Assembly (NCBI GenBank): GCA_033764055.1
Contig: JANRJI010000077.1
Span: 1 to 64,000 of the forward strand
DNA length: 64,000 nucleotides
Source: Ga0077555 sp033764055
GTDB taxonomy: Bacteria > Pseudomonadota > Alphaproteobacteria > Rhizobiales > Hyphomicrobiaceae
Reading direction: 5' to 3'
Shown: positions 16,837 through 25,886 of the stretch, piece after piece
Numbering within the stretch: the stretch's first letter is position 1
How the letters are laid out: each line of letters starts with the position of its first letter
The notes under the pieces: generated by a model
Database searches by the model: none
What the model was told of the DNA's origin: nothing
What the model saw: the letters and a program-made list of their open reading frames with translations, nothing else
Position numbers and translations under genes: made by a program

Positions 16837-17922
16837 CTATTCCGCTGCCGCCCGATGCGGCGACGCGGCCATCCGCTGGACGTGCGGCAGCACCTCCTTG
16901 GCGAAGAGGCGCAGCATGCCGAGCGTCCGCTCCGGTCCGTAATAGGGCGGATAATGCAGCATCAGCGAGGTCGCCCCCGCCCGCCGGAACTCCTCGATGC
17001 GTCGGATGACCGTATCGGGCGAGCCGTGCAGCAGCGTCGTCTTGGCAAGATGGTCGTAGGCGAAGGCAGATTCGTCGTACTTCTCGGTGACCTCGCCGAG
17101 GTAGCGGCCCGTGTTGCCGCCACCGAGGAAGCTCTTCATGTGACGCACGATGCCCGCCTCGCTCTCCTCGCGCGCCTTGGCATCCGTCGGCGCGACATAG
17201 ACCATGCGCGCCACATCGACCTCGCCGAAGGCAGGATTCCGATCTAAGGGCGCCGTCGCCTCCGCCATGTGGCGACGATAGTGCGCGACATGCGCCGCGA
17301 TCGTCTCGACCGACGGCAGCGACGACTGCATGAGGCCGAAACCGTTGCGTGCGGCGTAGGCCATCGAGCGCTCCGTCCCCGCGGCCAGGAACAGCGGCGG
17401 ATGCGGCTGCTGCACCGGCCGTGGCAGGATCTCGTAGCCGTCTTCGATCTCGAAGTTGTAATAGCGGCCGGACGCGCTGACGCGCTTCTCGTGGAAACCC
17501 CTGAGGATCAGCGGCACGGCCTCCTCCTGCATCTCGCGCCGCTGCTCGTAGTCGACGCCGAGGCCATCGAACTCGTAGGGCCGATAGCCCGAGCCGAGGC
17601 CGAGCTGGAAGCGCCCGTTGCTCAAGATGTCCACGAACGCCGCATTCTCGACGATACGCAGCGGATGGTGCAACGGCACCACCATCACCCCGGCACTGAG
17701 TTTGATGCGGCTGGTCTTGCCAGCGAGGTAGCAGAGGTAGCTGAACGGATCCGGCAGGATGCCATACCGGTTCGAGAAGTGGTGCTCGGCAATCCAGATG
17801 CTGTCGAACCCGAGCTGCTCGGCCTCGAGCACCTCACGGGTCGTGCGCTCGTGGACGGCGTGATGCGGATAGGGCTCGGTCGCAGGATCGGGATGCGACG
17901 TGAAGAGGACACCGATCTTCAT
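16837..17922 (-). CDS. LLM-class flavin-dependent monooxygenase-like oxidoreductase
   Basis: 361 residues, a bacterial luciferase-like TIM barrel. MKIGVLFTSHPDP, LGFDSIWIAEHHFSNRYG, LSAGVMVVPLHHPLRIVENAAFVDILSNGRFQLGLGSGYR and LFLAAGTERSMAYAARNG are typical. The family uses FMNH2 or F420 and oxygen, and the substrate is unknown. The ATG at 17922 (MKIGVL) is preferred to an upstream in-frame start. It ends 15 bases from the convergent cupin gene. Confidence 0.9.
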   Translation of the reverse strand: MKIGVLFTSHPDPATEPYPHHAVHERTTREVLEAEQLGFDSIWIAEHHFSNRYGILPDPFSYLCYLAGKTSRIKLSAGVMVVPLHHPLRIVENAAFVDILSNGRFQLGLGSGYRPYEFDGLGVDYEQRREMQEEAVPLILRGFHEKRVSASGRYYNFEIEDGYEILPRPVQQPHPPLFLAAGTERSMAYAARNGFGLMQSSLPSVETIAAHVAHYRRHMAEATAPLDRNPAFGEVDVARMVYVAPTDAKAREESEAGIVRHMKSFLGGGNTGRYLGEVTEKYDESAFAYDHLAKTTLLHGSPDTVIRRIEEFRRAGATSLMLHYPPYYGPERTLGMLRLFAKEVLPHVQRMAASPHRAAAE

Positions 17923-18090
17923 GGCTGGAGCTCCAGGACAGAGAACGCTCCACACGTGTCGAAGGTGGAGCTTCGACGCGCAGGGTGGCGCACCCACCCG
18001 CGCAGGACAATCGGACTTCGACGCGGCGCGGCATGCTGACGCCGGAGCACGACCGGGGGCGGTGGCGATCCACCTCGCCGCGGCTCCCGA

Positions 18091-18507
18091 TCAGCCGAGC
18101 TCGATGCGCAGCTTCGTCACGCCGAGCATGATCTCGTCGCCGGGGCCGACCTTGGTCTCGCCCTCGAGCATCCTGCCGTTCACCTTGATCGGGTTCTGCT
18201 TGCCGTTGTCGCTGAGCGTGCACACACCCTTGTTGCAGGTGAGATAGGCGTGGTGCTCGCGATGGATGGCAGCATCACCGAAATCGATTGCCACCACGTT
18301 CTTCGTGGCATCCCGGCCGATGGAATTGGAGCCCTGGTAGAACTCGATCGACTGCCCCTTGCCTGGACCATCGGTGACGATGAGGCGACCGACGCGCACC
18401 GAGCGCACGGTCGTCATCATGTTGTCCATGTCGGCAGGGGCCCGCTGGCCTCGGTCGGCAGGAATGATCTGAGTTGCCGGCTCGCCGGGCTTTGCAGGCT
18501 TGGCCAT
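18091..18507 (-). CDS. FHA-domain protein
   Basis: 138 residues. A basic, Pro-rich leader of about 30 residues is followed by one FHA domain (about 40-138): GRLIVTDGPGKGQSIEF, SIGRDATKNVVAIDF, IHREHHAYLTC, then PIKVNGRMLEGETKVGPGDEIMLG. FHA domains bind phosphothreonine peptides. The gene lies about 40 bases downstream of an antiporter that ends in its own FHA domain, so the two products probably work in the same phospho-dependent process. No Ser/Thr kinase is visible in the window. Confidence 0.9.
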   Translation of the reverse strand: MAKPAKPGEPATQIIPADRGQRAPADMDNMMTTVRSVRVGRLIVTDGPGKGQSIEFYQGSNSIGRDATKNVVAIDFGDAAIHREHHAYLTCNKGVCTLSDNGKQNPIKVNGRMLEGETKVGPGDEIMLGVTKLRIELG

Positions 18508-18551
18508 TGCACTCTCCATCGCATCAGGCTGCCGAGGCAGCTGCTGCAGCT

Positions 18552-20303
18552 TCAGCTCGCGCGCGGAACGTAGTGGAACGTGAACGGCGGGGCATCACCG
18601 AGCGCCACCTTGTCGCCCTCTGCGAGGACGGCATGCTCATGCGCGACGCCGTTGATCAGGATCGGGTTGGCGTCGGCCCTGTCGGCGGTCAGGTTGTGGA
18701 TCTCGAACTTGCCGTCGTGCGTGAGTGTCAGCCGCGCATGATGACGCGAGACGCGAATATCGTTGATATGGATATCGTCCTCGCTGTGGCGGCCGAGCAC
18801 AACATTAGGCGCCGCGACCGGGAAGTTGCCGATATCGTCGGGGAACGCCAGCCTCGCGAGCACGTTTCCGGCGGTCAGTGCGGGCGTCGCAGAAACCGGG
18901 GCCCCATCGACCAAGATCGGTGTCTCCGAGGCCTTTCTGCCGCCGTCCTTGAGCTCGTCGCCGTAGATGCGGAACATGGCGCGCATGGCTGGGGTCGGCA
19001 GGCCGGTCGAGAACATGCACATGAAGACGGCGGCCGAGAACATGAGCGGCGACACGACCTCCTTCTCGAGGAACACAACGATCACGATCAGGCCCATCAG
19101 GCCTTTGGTCTGCAGAAGCATGCCTATGCTCATGGCGAACGGCCAGCTTTCGCCAGTCATGCGCGCGGCAACGCCGTGGCCGATCATCTTGCCGAAGACG
19201 CAGAGGAACGAGCTGATCAGGAACAGGATCCAGACGTTCGGATCGAAGAAGTCGAAGACCGTGTTCAAGCCCGTGTTCAGGAAGAAGAACGGCATCAGGA
19301 CGAGGATGGTCGTCTGGTCCAGGCGGTGGGCCGCCATCTCGCGCACCTTGTCCGGCAGGAAGTATCCGGCAACGAACGCGCCGAGCACCGGGTGAAGCTC
19401 CGTGATGCCGGTGATGGCGGAGGAGATGAAGATCGACAGGGCCGTCAGCGTCAGGATGGCGCTTTCAGGCGCCTCCTGACGCAGCAGCCGGTCGAACACG
19501 GGCGAGATGACGAGCTTGATGAAACCGATCGAGAGCAAGGCGCCGGCGGCGGCCTTCGACAGGGCGACCGGCAGGCTGCCGCCCAGCGCCAGCGCGACGA
19601 CGATCCCGAGGCCGAGCCACATCATCGTGTCGGCGATGCTGGCCGCTGCCAGAGCCACGGCGCCCATGCGCCGGCGTGTGATATCCAGTCCCCGCAGGAT
19701 GAGGGCCAGAACGGGCAGCGCCGACACTGCGATCACGAGCCCGAACGCGATCGGGAAATTGACCAGGCTGGCATTGGCGCCGCGCGCGGCCGGGAAGTAG
19801 AGGTAGATGAAGTATCCGGCGACCGTAGCGAGGGCCCACCCGAACAGCATGCCGTTGAAGCCGATGGACAGCACGGATCGGCCCGACTTGCGGATCAACT
19901 CCTTGTCGGCATCGGTGCCGGCGATGAAGCCGAACAGACAGACCGCGATGGTTGCAACCGACGCGATGCCGGCGGCCCGGTTGACGATCTGGGTGCCGTG
20001 ATAGCACGTCGTCCCGAAGATGGCGTTGAACAGCTCGCGGGCCTGCGGGTTGGTGCAGGCGTTCACAGGCTTCGACGGGTCAAAGTGCGGGCTCGGATTG
20101 AAGAACGCGGCATCGATGGCGCCGAAGATCGATGGGCCAAGCAGCACGCCCGAGAAAATCTGCACGACGCCGAGTGGAAACCACCTCTCGAGCCCCAGCA
20201 CCCGCCACAGGAAGTACGGGAAGAAGACGATGATACAAGCCTGAACGAGCAAAATGTACGGCGGCTTCAGCTCCTGGAGAAGATGGACAAGCTCCGAATA
20301 CAT
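18552..20303 (-). CDS. CPA2-type cation/proton antiporter with C-terminal FHA domain
   Basis: 583 residues. The first ~430 form about twelve membrane helices of the Kef/NapA-like CPA2 family, for example SGVLLGPSIFG, SALPVLALIL, ADTMMWLGLGIVV, LHPVLGAFVAGYFLPD and the helix near FFFLNTGLNT. The cytoplasmic C-terminus is not a TrkA-N/TrkA-C regulator as in Kef proteins. It is an FHA domain (about 495-583) with LGRHSEDDIHINDIRVSRHHARL and NPILINGVAHEHAVLAEGDKVALGD. This implies control of ion flux by binding a phosphothreonine partner. A free-standing FHA gene follows on the same strand. Confidence 0.92.
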   Translation of the reverse strand: MYSELVHLLQELKPPYILLVQACIIVFFPYFLWRVLGLERWFPLGVVQIFSGVLLGPSIFGAIDAAFFNPSPHFDPSKPVNACTNPQARELFNAIFGTTCYHGTQIVNRAAGIASVATIAVCLFGFIAGTDADKELIRKSGRSVLSIGFNGMLFGWALATVAGYFIYLYFPAARGANASLVNFPIAFGLVIAVSALPVLALILRGLDITRRRMGAVALAAASIADTMMWLGLGIVVALALGGSLPVALSKAAAGALLSIGFIKLVISPVFDRLLRQEAPESAILTLTALSIFISSAITGITELHPVLGAFVAGYFLPDKVREMAAHRLDQTTILVLMPFFFLNTGLNTVFDFFDPNVWILFLISSFLCVFGKMIGHGVAARMTGESWPFAMSIGMLLQTKGLMGLIVIVVFLEKEVVSPLMFSAAVFMCMFSTGLPTPAMRAMFRIYGDELKDGGRKASETPILVDGAPVSATPALTAGNVLARLAFPDDIGNFPVAAPNVVLGRHSEDDIHINDIRVSRHHARLTLTHDGKFEIHNLTADRADANPILINGVAHEHAVLAEGDKVALGDAPPFTFHYVPRAS

Positions 20304-20590
20304 GTCTCGCTTTACCTATCTGGCAGGAGTGGCACACCAAGCAGCTGTTGCAGCCCAACGCCAGCGCTGCAACGCGCCCACAAAATCCCACATTGCCGGG
20401 GTTTCGACAATCGAGAAAACACGACACTGCCACTCGGATTAACAACCAAAGTGAATGCTGAAAGCGACGATCTGAGCACACCGGATCGCCGTCGAGATGG
20501 CATGGCCAGGGCCGGCTTTTCCGGGCTTTTCTGACGCTGCCGCGCTCGCTACAGTTTTCCGGCAGCAGACCGAAGGCGGGACCTAAGACG

Positions 20591-21772
20591 ATGGCAAGCA
20601 CCAAGACCCTCACCGAGCACGAAGCCCGGATCTGCGCCTGGCTCACCGAGCAGAAGCCGGCGATGCTGAGGCTGCTCGAGGAGGTCGTCAACATCGACAG
20701 CGGCAGCTACGACAAGGCTGGCGTCGATCGGGTCGGCGACCGCTTCGTCGGCTTCTTCGAGGCCGAGGGAATGCCGGTCCGGATCGAGCCCCTCGAGGCG
20801 CTCGGCAACGCCATCCACATCCGCTTGGACGATCAGCCCAGCAACGAGAAGCCAATCGTCCTGATGGGTCATCGCGATACTGTCTTCCCGAAGGGCGAGG
20901 CGGGCCGGCGCCCATTCAGGATCGAGAGCGGGCGCGCCTACGGCCCCGGCGTCGTCGATATGAAGGGCGGTCTCGTGCTCAACGCCTTCGTGCTCGCTGC
21001 CTTCAAGCGCTTCGGCGGCAATCCGGCCCCGCTCGCCAGCCTCATCACGTCCGACGAGGAGATCGCCTCGCCTGGCTGCCGGCCGATCATCGAGCAGGTG
21101 GCGCGCGAGGCGCGCTGCGTCTTCAACTCCGAGCCCGGCCGGCCGACCGGGAACGTGGTCACGGGGCGCAAGGGCGGCGTGTTCATGCGCTTCGAGGTGC
21201 TCGGCAAGGCGGCTCACTCGGGCGGCAATTTCGAGAAGGGGATCTCGGCGATCGGGGAGATCGCCCACAAGATCGTCAAGCTGCACGCCCTGACGGACCT
21301 CGGTCGCGGCATCACGGTCAACGTTGGCCTCGTCAGTGGCGGCCAGTCGGTCAATACCACCGCCCCCCACGCCGAGGGCCGCATCGATCTGCGCTACGTG
21401 AAGCCTGGCGACCGCAGCACGGCACTCGACGCCATCAGCCGCATCATCGACACGGCGACGGTTGCCGGCACCACAGCCCGGCTCGAGATGCTCGGCGAGT
21501 TCATGCCTCTGACCAAGCCCGCCGGCAGCGACGAGCTGTTCGCGACCTACGTCGACGCCGCCGCCTCGGCAGGCCTCACGGTCGCCGGCGAGTTCTCGGG
21601 GGGATGCGCCGATTCGGGCTTCACCACCGGTGTCGGCTGTCCGACCATCTGCGCTACGGGTCCCGTCGGCGGCAATGCGCATACACCCGAGGAGTATCTC
21701 GAGGTCGAGACACTGGTGCCCCGTGCCCAGGCCCTGGCGCTCGCCATCCTGCGCATGCCGGCCGCCGGGTGA
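20591..21772 (+). CDS. M20-family metallopeptidase (glutamate carboxypeptidase-like)
   Basis: 393 residues. The zinc ligands are visible in VLMGHRDTVFP, YGPGVVDMKGG and TSDEEIASPGCRP, and the final histidine in GNAHTPEEYLEVETL. The dimerisation lid (KGGVFMRFEVLGKAAHSGGNFEKG) is present. It resembles carboxypeptidase G2 enzymes that release C-terminal glutamate; there is no signal peptide, so it should be cytoplasmic. It is divergent from the antiporter gene and 107 bases upstream of the aminotransferase on the same strand. Confidence 0.9.
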   Translation: MASTKTLTEHEARICAWLTEQKPAMLRLLEEVVNIDSGSYDKAGVDRVGDRFVGFFEAEGMPVRIEPLEALGNAIHIRLDDQPSNEKPIVLMGHRDTVFPKGEAGRRPFRIESGRAYGPGVVDMKGGLVLNAFVLAAFKRFGGNPAPLASLITSDEEIASPGCRPIIEQVAREARCVFNSEPGRPTGNVVTGRKGGVFMRFEVLGKAAHSGGNFEKGISAIGEIAHKIVKLHALTDLGRGITVNVGLVSGGQSVNTTAPHAEGRIDLRYVKPGDRSTALDAISRIIDTATVAGTTARLEMLGEFMPLTKPAGSDELFATYVDAAASAGLTVAGEFSGGCADSGFTTGVGCPTICATGPVGGNAHTPEEYLEVETLVPRAQALALAILRMPAAG

Positions 21773-21879
21773 TGGAACCGGCGCAGTTGACCGCCACCGA
21801 CTTATCCCCGACCGTGTCGGTTCGGAGTAGGATTTGCGCGATCGTCCGCCGTTGCGGGCAGAGCGCCAGGAGCCCCGCC

Positions 21880-23211
21880 ATGCCCACAGCCTCCGCCACC
21901 ACCGACCGTCTGCCGGCCAACGCCTCGCTCGAGGACGCCCTGGTCGAGGCACGCGCCACCTACACGGCGCGCAATCCGAAGAGCCACGCCTTGCAGCTCC
22001 AGGCCGAGCGCAGCCTGCCCGGCGGCAACACCCGGACGGTGCTGTTCTACGGGCCGTTTCCGCTGCGCTTCGTCAAGGGCGAGGGCTGCCGACTGATCGA
22101 TGCAGACGGGCACACCTACGTCGATTTCCTCGCGGAGTACACGGCCGGCATGTTCGGTCACTCGAACCCCGCCATCCGCAAGGCGATCGAGCGGGCCCTG
22201 GACTTCGGGGTCAACATCGGTGGCCATACCGAGCTCGAGGTCAGGCTGGCTGAGGCCGTGACGCGGCGCTTCACGTCGATGGAGCGCGTGCGCTTCACCA
22301 ACTCGGGCACCGAGGGCAACCTGATGGCCGTCTCGCTGGCCCGGGCCTTCACCAAACGATCGAAGGTGATGGTCTTCACCGGCGGCTACCACGGCGGCGT
22401 GCTCTATTTCCGTAAAGGCGGCTCGCCAGTGAACGCGCCGTTCCCGGTGCTCGTCGCCCGCTACAACGACATCGCCAGCGTCCGCGAGCTGGCCGACGCC
22501 AATTCGCGAGATCTGGCGTGCATCATCGTCGAGCCGATGTTCGGCTCGACCGGCTGCATCCAGGCAGAGCCGGAGTTCCTCGCCGGCCTGCGCAAGGTCG
22601 CCGACGAGACCGGCGCACTGCTGATCCTCGACGAGGTGATGACGTCGCGGCTGGCGCCGGGGGGACTTCAGAGCCTCGTCGGTGTCAAGCCCGACTTGAC
22701 GACGCTCGGCAAGTACGTCGGCGGCGGCATGTCGTTCGGTGCCTTCGGCGGCCGCGCCGACGTGATGGCGCTGTTCGACCCGAACCGGGGCGACGCGCTG
22801 CCGCATGCCGGCACCTTCAACAACAACACGCTGACGATGAGCGCCGGACTTGCCGCATTGACCGAGGCCGCGACGCCGGAGGCCGTCACTGCCCTCAACG
22901 CGCGCGGCGACCGGCTCCGCGAGCGCCTCAACGCCATCTGCCTGGCGGCTGGCGCGCGCATGCAGTTCACCGGGCGCGGCTCGATGATGGCCGTGCACTT
23001 CGCCGACGGGCCGATCCGCGACGAGGCCGACGCCGACCGCGGCAACCAGGACCTGAAGGAGCTGCTCTTCTTCGATCTCCTCGACCGGGGCGTCTACATG
23101 GCCCGTCGCGGGATGATCGTGCTGAGCCTCGCCCAGGACGAGGACGCCTTCGCCAAGCTCGAGGCAGCAGTCGAGGATTTCGTGAGACTGCGCAAGCGCT
23201 TCCTGGCCTGA
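21880..23211 (+). CDS. Class III aminotransferase (glutamate-1-semialdehyde aminomutase-like)
   Basis: 443 residues. ERSLPGGNTRTVLFYGPFPLRF and GCRLIDADGHTYVDFLAEYTAGMFGHSNP open the fold. FTNSGTEGNLMAVSLARA and TGGYHGG bind the cofactor, LLILDEVMTSR holds the cofactor-ring Asp, and TLGKYVGGGMSFGAFGG holds the PLP lysine. It resembles HemL, but the organism makes 5-aminolevulinate through HemA, so it is more likely an amino-acid transaminase or aminomutase of another pathway. The ATG at 21880 follows CAGGAG. It may be co-transcribed with the M20 peptidase. Confidence 0.88.
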   Translation: MPTASATTDRLPANASLEDALVEARATYTARNPKSHALQLQAERSLPGGNTRTVLFYGPFPLRFVKGEGCRLIDADGHTYVDFLAEYTAGMFGHSNPAIRKAIERALDFGVNIGGHTELEVRLAEAVTRRFTSMERVRFTNSGTEGNLMAVSLARAFTKRSKVMVFTGGYHGGVLYFRKGGSPVNAPFPVLVARYNDIASVRELADANSRDLACIIVEPMFGSTGCIQAEPEFLAGLRKVADETGALLILDEVMTSRLAPGGLQSLVGVKPDLTTLGKYVGGGMSFGAFGGRADVMALFDPNRGDALPHAGTFNNNTLTMSAGLAALTEAATPEAVTALNARGDRLRERLNAICLAAGARMQFTGRGSMMAVHFADGPIRDEADADRGNQDLKELLFFDLLDRGVYMARRGMIVLSLAQDEDAFAKLEAAVEDFVRLRKRFLA

Positions 23212-23449
23212 CGCGGCAAGCAGGGCCGGTGGGGCTGGCACTCGCCCTGGCGACAGCCCTCCCCGCGTCAATCTGGGGCAGGCATCCGGTTGGCGCCGCC
23301 GACAGCATCAGGGTCACTCGCGCGTCGCTGTCAAATTCCTGACAAGACTTGTGCTGTTGCGTCGCACAATCACATATTGCGCTGCATCATGACCCTTCCT
23401 ACATTTGCTCCATCAGTGAGAAATCGGTCATCAGTTCGGACATAGCCTC

Positions 23450-23695
23450 ATGAGCAACAAATCAACGAAGGCCAAGACGCTCCTCGAGCTCGAAGCCAAC
23501 GAGTGCCGCTGGCCTCTGGGCGATCCGCGTCAGTCCGGCTTCCATTTCTGCGGCGCACAGCAGGTGCTCGGTCGTCCCTACTGCGTCGAGCACTGGCAGA
23601 TGTCGTTCGTGCCGGGCAAGGGCCGATCATCGCCTTCGGCTCTCCCGTTGGCCGCTCCGACAGCTCTGCCAGCTCCGGCCAAGCGCGCAGCCTGA
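23450..23695 (+). CDS. Small protein with GcrA C-terminal-like Cys/His domain
   Basis: 81 residues. LLELEANECRWPLGDPRQSGFHFCGAQQVLGRPYCVEHWQMSF matches the conserved C-terminal half of GcrA, the alphaproteobacterial cell-cycle regulator that works with sigma-70 at methylated GANTC sites. The N-terminal DNA-binding helix-turn-helix of GcrA is absent. It is therefore a free-standing domain, possibly a sigma or metal-binding module. There is no strong ribosome site; the ATG is the only good start. Confidence 0.8.
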   Translation: MSNKSTKAKTLLELEANECRWPLGDPRQSGFHFCGAQQVLGRPYCVEHWQMSFVPGKGRSSPSALPLAAPTALPAPAKRAA

Positions 23696-23866
23696 CGGCG
23701 TGCCGCTCGGCTGTCGCCGGGCGGGACCCTTCGGCCATCGATGCCCGGAGGGCAGACAGCCAGCCGGACGACGCGACTGAGCGACCGCTGGGGCCACGCG
23801 ACCTGCGGCTTCATGGCGCTGGCGTCCCCTTCGGGAGGCAACGTCGGCGCATCGGAGTCGCGATGG

Positions 23867-23907
23867 AAAAAAAGGCAGCGCCGGTGCTGCCGAGCATGAC
23901 CGGCGCT
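23867..23907 (-). terminator. Rho-independent terminator of lepA
   Basis: On the minus strand AGCGCCGGT (23907-23899) pairs perfectly with ACCGGCGCT (23885-23877). A run of seven T follows (23873-23867). The stem begins at the last base of the lepA stop codon. Confidence 0.85.
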
Positions 23908-25709
23908 CAGTTCTCATCCATCTTCAGCGCCGCGATGAACGCCTCCTGCGGGATCTCCACGGAGCCGAACTCGCGCATCTTCTTCTTACCCTTCTTCTGC
24001 TTTTCCAAGAGTTTGCGCTTGCGCGTGATATCGCCGCCGTAGCACTTGGCGAGCACATCCTTCCTAAGTGCGCTGATCGTCTCGCGGGCGATCACCTTGG
24101 CACCGATCGCCGCCTGGATCGGAATCTTGAACAGGTGCTGCGGGATCAGCTCCTTGAGTTTCTCGCACATCGCGCGGCCCCGCTGCTCGGAGCGCGTGCG
24201 ATGCACGATGATCGACAGGGCGTCAACCGGCTCGCCGTTGACCAGGACCGAGAGCTTGACGAGGTCGCCCTCCTCGTACCCCTTGATATGGTAGTCGAAC
24301 GAGGCGTAGCCGCGGCTTACGGATTTCAGGCGGTCGTAGAAATCGAACACCACCTCGTTCAGTGGCAGCTCGTAGACGAGCATCGCGCGCGTGCCGACAT
24401 AAGTCAGGTTCTTCTGCCGTCCGCGCCGGTCCTGGCAGAGCTTCAGCACCGCCCCCAGGTAGTCGTCCGGCACCAGGATCGTCGCCTCGATCCACGGCTC
24501 CTCGATGTGATCGATGCGCATGGTGTCGGGCATGTCGGCAGGATTGTGCATCTCCTGCATCGTCCCGTCCGTCATGTGCATCTGGTAGATCACACTCGGC
24601 GCGGTCGTGATCAGGTCGAGGTTGAACTCGCGCTCCAGACGCTCGGTGATGATCTCGAGATGGAGGAGGCCGAGGAAGCCGCAGCGGAAGCCCTGGCCCA
24701 GCGCGGCGCTGGTCTCCATCTCGTAGGAGAAGCTCGCATCGTTGAGGCGTAGCTTGCCCATGGCCTCGCGCAGATCCTCGAAATCGGCGGCGTCCACCGG
24801 GAAAAGGCCGCAGAACACCACCGGCTGCGCCGGCTTGAAGCCAGGCAGCGGCTCCGGCGTCGGGTTCTTCTCGTCGGTGACGGTGTCGCCGACACGCGTA
24901 TCGGCGACCTGCTTGATCGCGGCCGTGAAGAAGCCGACATCGCCGGGGCCGAGCTCGTCGAGCATCTCCTGCTTCGGCCGAAAGATGCCGACGCGGTCGA
25001 GCTGATAGACGGCGCCCGAGGACATCAGCTTGACCCGCTGGCCCTTCTTCATCACGCCGTCCTTGACCCGGACGAGCACGACGACGCCGAGATAGGCGTC
25101 ATACCAGCTGTCGATCAGCAGCGCCTTCAGCGGCGCCTTGCGCTCGCCTTTTGGCGGCGGCAGGCGCTCGACGATGGCCTCCAGCACGGCCGGCACATTG
25201 AGCCCGGTCTTGGCCGAGACGCCGATAGCCCCTGACGCATCGATACCGATCACGTCCTCGATCTGCTGCTTGACACGGTCCTCGTCGGCCGCAGGCAGGT
25301 CGATCTTGTTCAGAACGGGCAGGATCTCGAGGTTGGTGTCGCGCGCCTGATAGCCGTTGGCGAGGGTCTGAGCCTCGACGCCCTGCGAGGCGTCGACGAC
25401 CAGGATCGCCCCTTCGCAGGCGGCGAGCGAGCGGGAAACCTCGTAGGCGAAGTCAACGTGGCCGGGCGTATCCATCAGGTTGAGCTGATACGTCTTGCCG
25501 TCCTTGGCCTTGTAGTCGAGACGCACGGTCTGCGCCTTGATGGTGATGCCCCGCTCCTTCTCGATGTCCATGGAGTCGAGGATCTGGTCTTGCATCTCGC
25601 GGTCGGAGACGTTGCCGCACAGCTGAATCAGCCGATCGGACAAGGTCGACTTGCCGTGATCGATGTGGGCGATGATGGAGAAGTTGCGGATCAGCGATGT
25701 GTCGGTCAT
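23907..25709 (-). CDS. lepA: Elongation factor 4 (LepA)
   Basis: 600 residues. The GTPase domain has NFSIIAHIDHGKSTLSDRL (G1), KERGITIKAQTVRL (G2), DTPGHVDFAYEVSRSL (G3) and NKIDLPAAD (G4). EF-G-like domains II, III and V follow, then the LepA-specific C-terminus ending in GSVEIPQEAFIAALKMDEN. It back-translocates or remodels stalled ribosomes and aids initiation. The start MTDTSL at 25709 is chosen over the upstream in-frame start because it is the family N-terminus. A perfect terminator overlaps its stop. Confidence 0.98.
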   Translation of the reverse strand: MTDTSLIRNFSIIAHIDHGKSTLSDRLIQLCGNVSDREMQDQILDSMDIEKERGITIKAQTVRLDYKAKDGKTYQLNLMDTPGHVDFAYEVSRSLAACEGAILVVDASQGVEAQTLANGYQARDTNLEILPVLNKIDLPAADEDRVKQQIEDVIGIDASGAIGVSAKTGLNVPAVLEAIVERLPPPKGERKAPLKALLIDSWYDAYLGVVVLVRVKDGVMKKGQRVKLMSSGAVYQLDRVGIFRPKQEMLDELGPGDVGFFTAAIKQVADTRVGDTVTDEKNPTPEPLPGFKPAQPVVFCGLFPVDAADFEDLREAMGKLRLNDASFSYEMETSAALGQGFRCGFLGLLHLEIITERLEREFNLDLITTAPSVIYQMHMTDGTMQEMHNPADMPDTMRIDHIEEPWIEATILVPDDYLGAVLKLCQDRRGRQKNLTYVGTRAMLVYELPLNEVVFDFYDRLKSVSRGYASFDYHIKGYEEGDLVKLSVLVNGEPVDALSIIVHRTRSEQRGRAMCEKLKELIPQHLFKIPIQAAIGAKVIARETISALRKDVLAKCYGGDITRKRKLLEKQKKGKKKMREFGSVEIPQEAFIAALKMDEN

Positions 25710-25886
25710 GCGCGGGAGATAGCACCTCGGCCGCCCGGAATGAAGGGGCGGCCGACAGCATCCCTTCGGCCACACCGCCGCGTCCCCTGTCCGGCGGCGG
25801 CGCGGCCCGCTACGCAACCGTCGGACGCCTCATTCCGCTCGCGGCGGAGCCGGCTCCGCTTCTCGCCGACTGGACCTCCGCGAGGA

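Noticed and set aside
18474..20534. A 686-codon open frame opposite the antiporter-FHA and FHA genes
   Set aside because: Very charged, low-complexity product with no domain; the other strand encodes a textbook membrane protein and FHA domains.
25844..25859. Palindrome GCGGAGC-CG-GCTCCGC after the SulP gene as a terminator
   Set aside because: The loop is too small and there is no T-run; it could be chance in GC-rich DNA.
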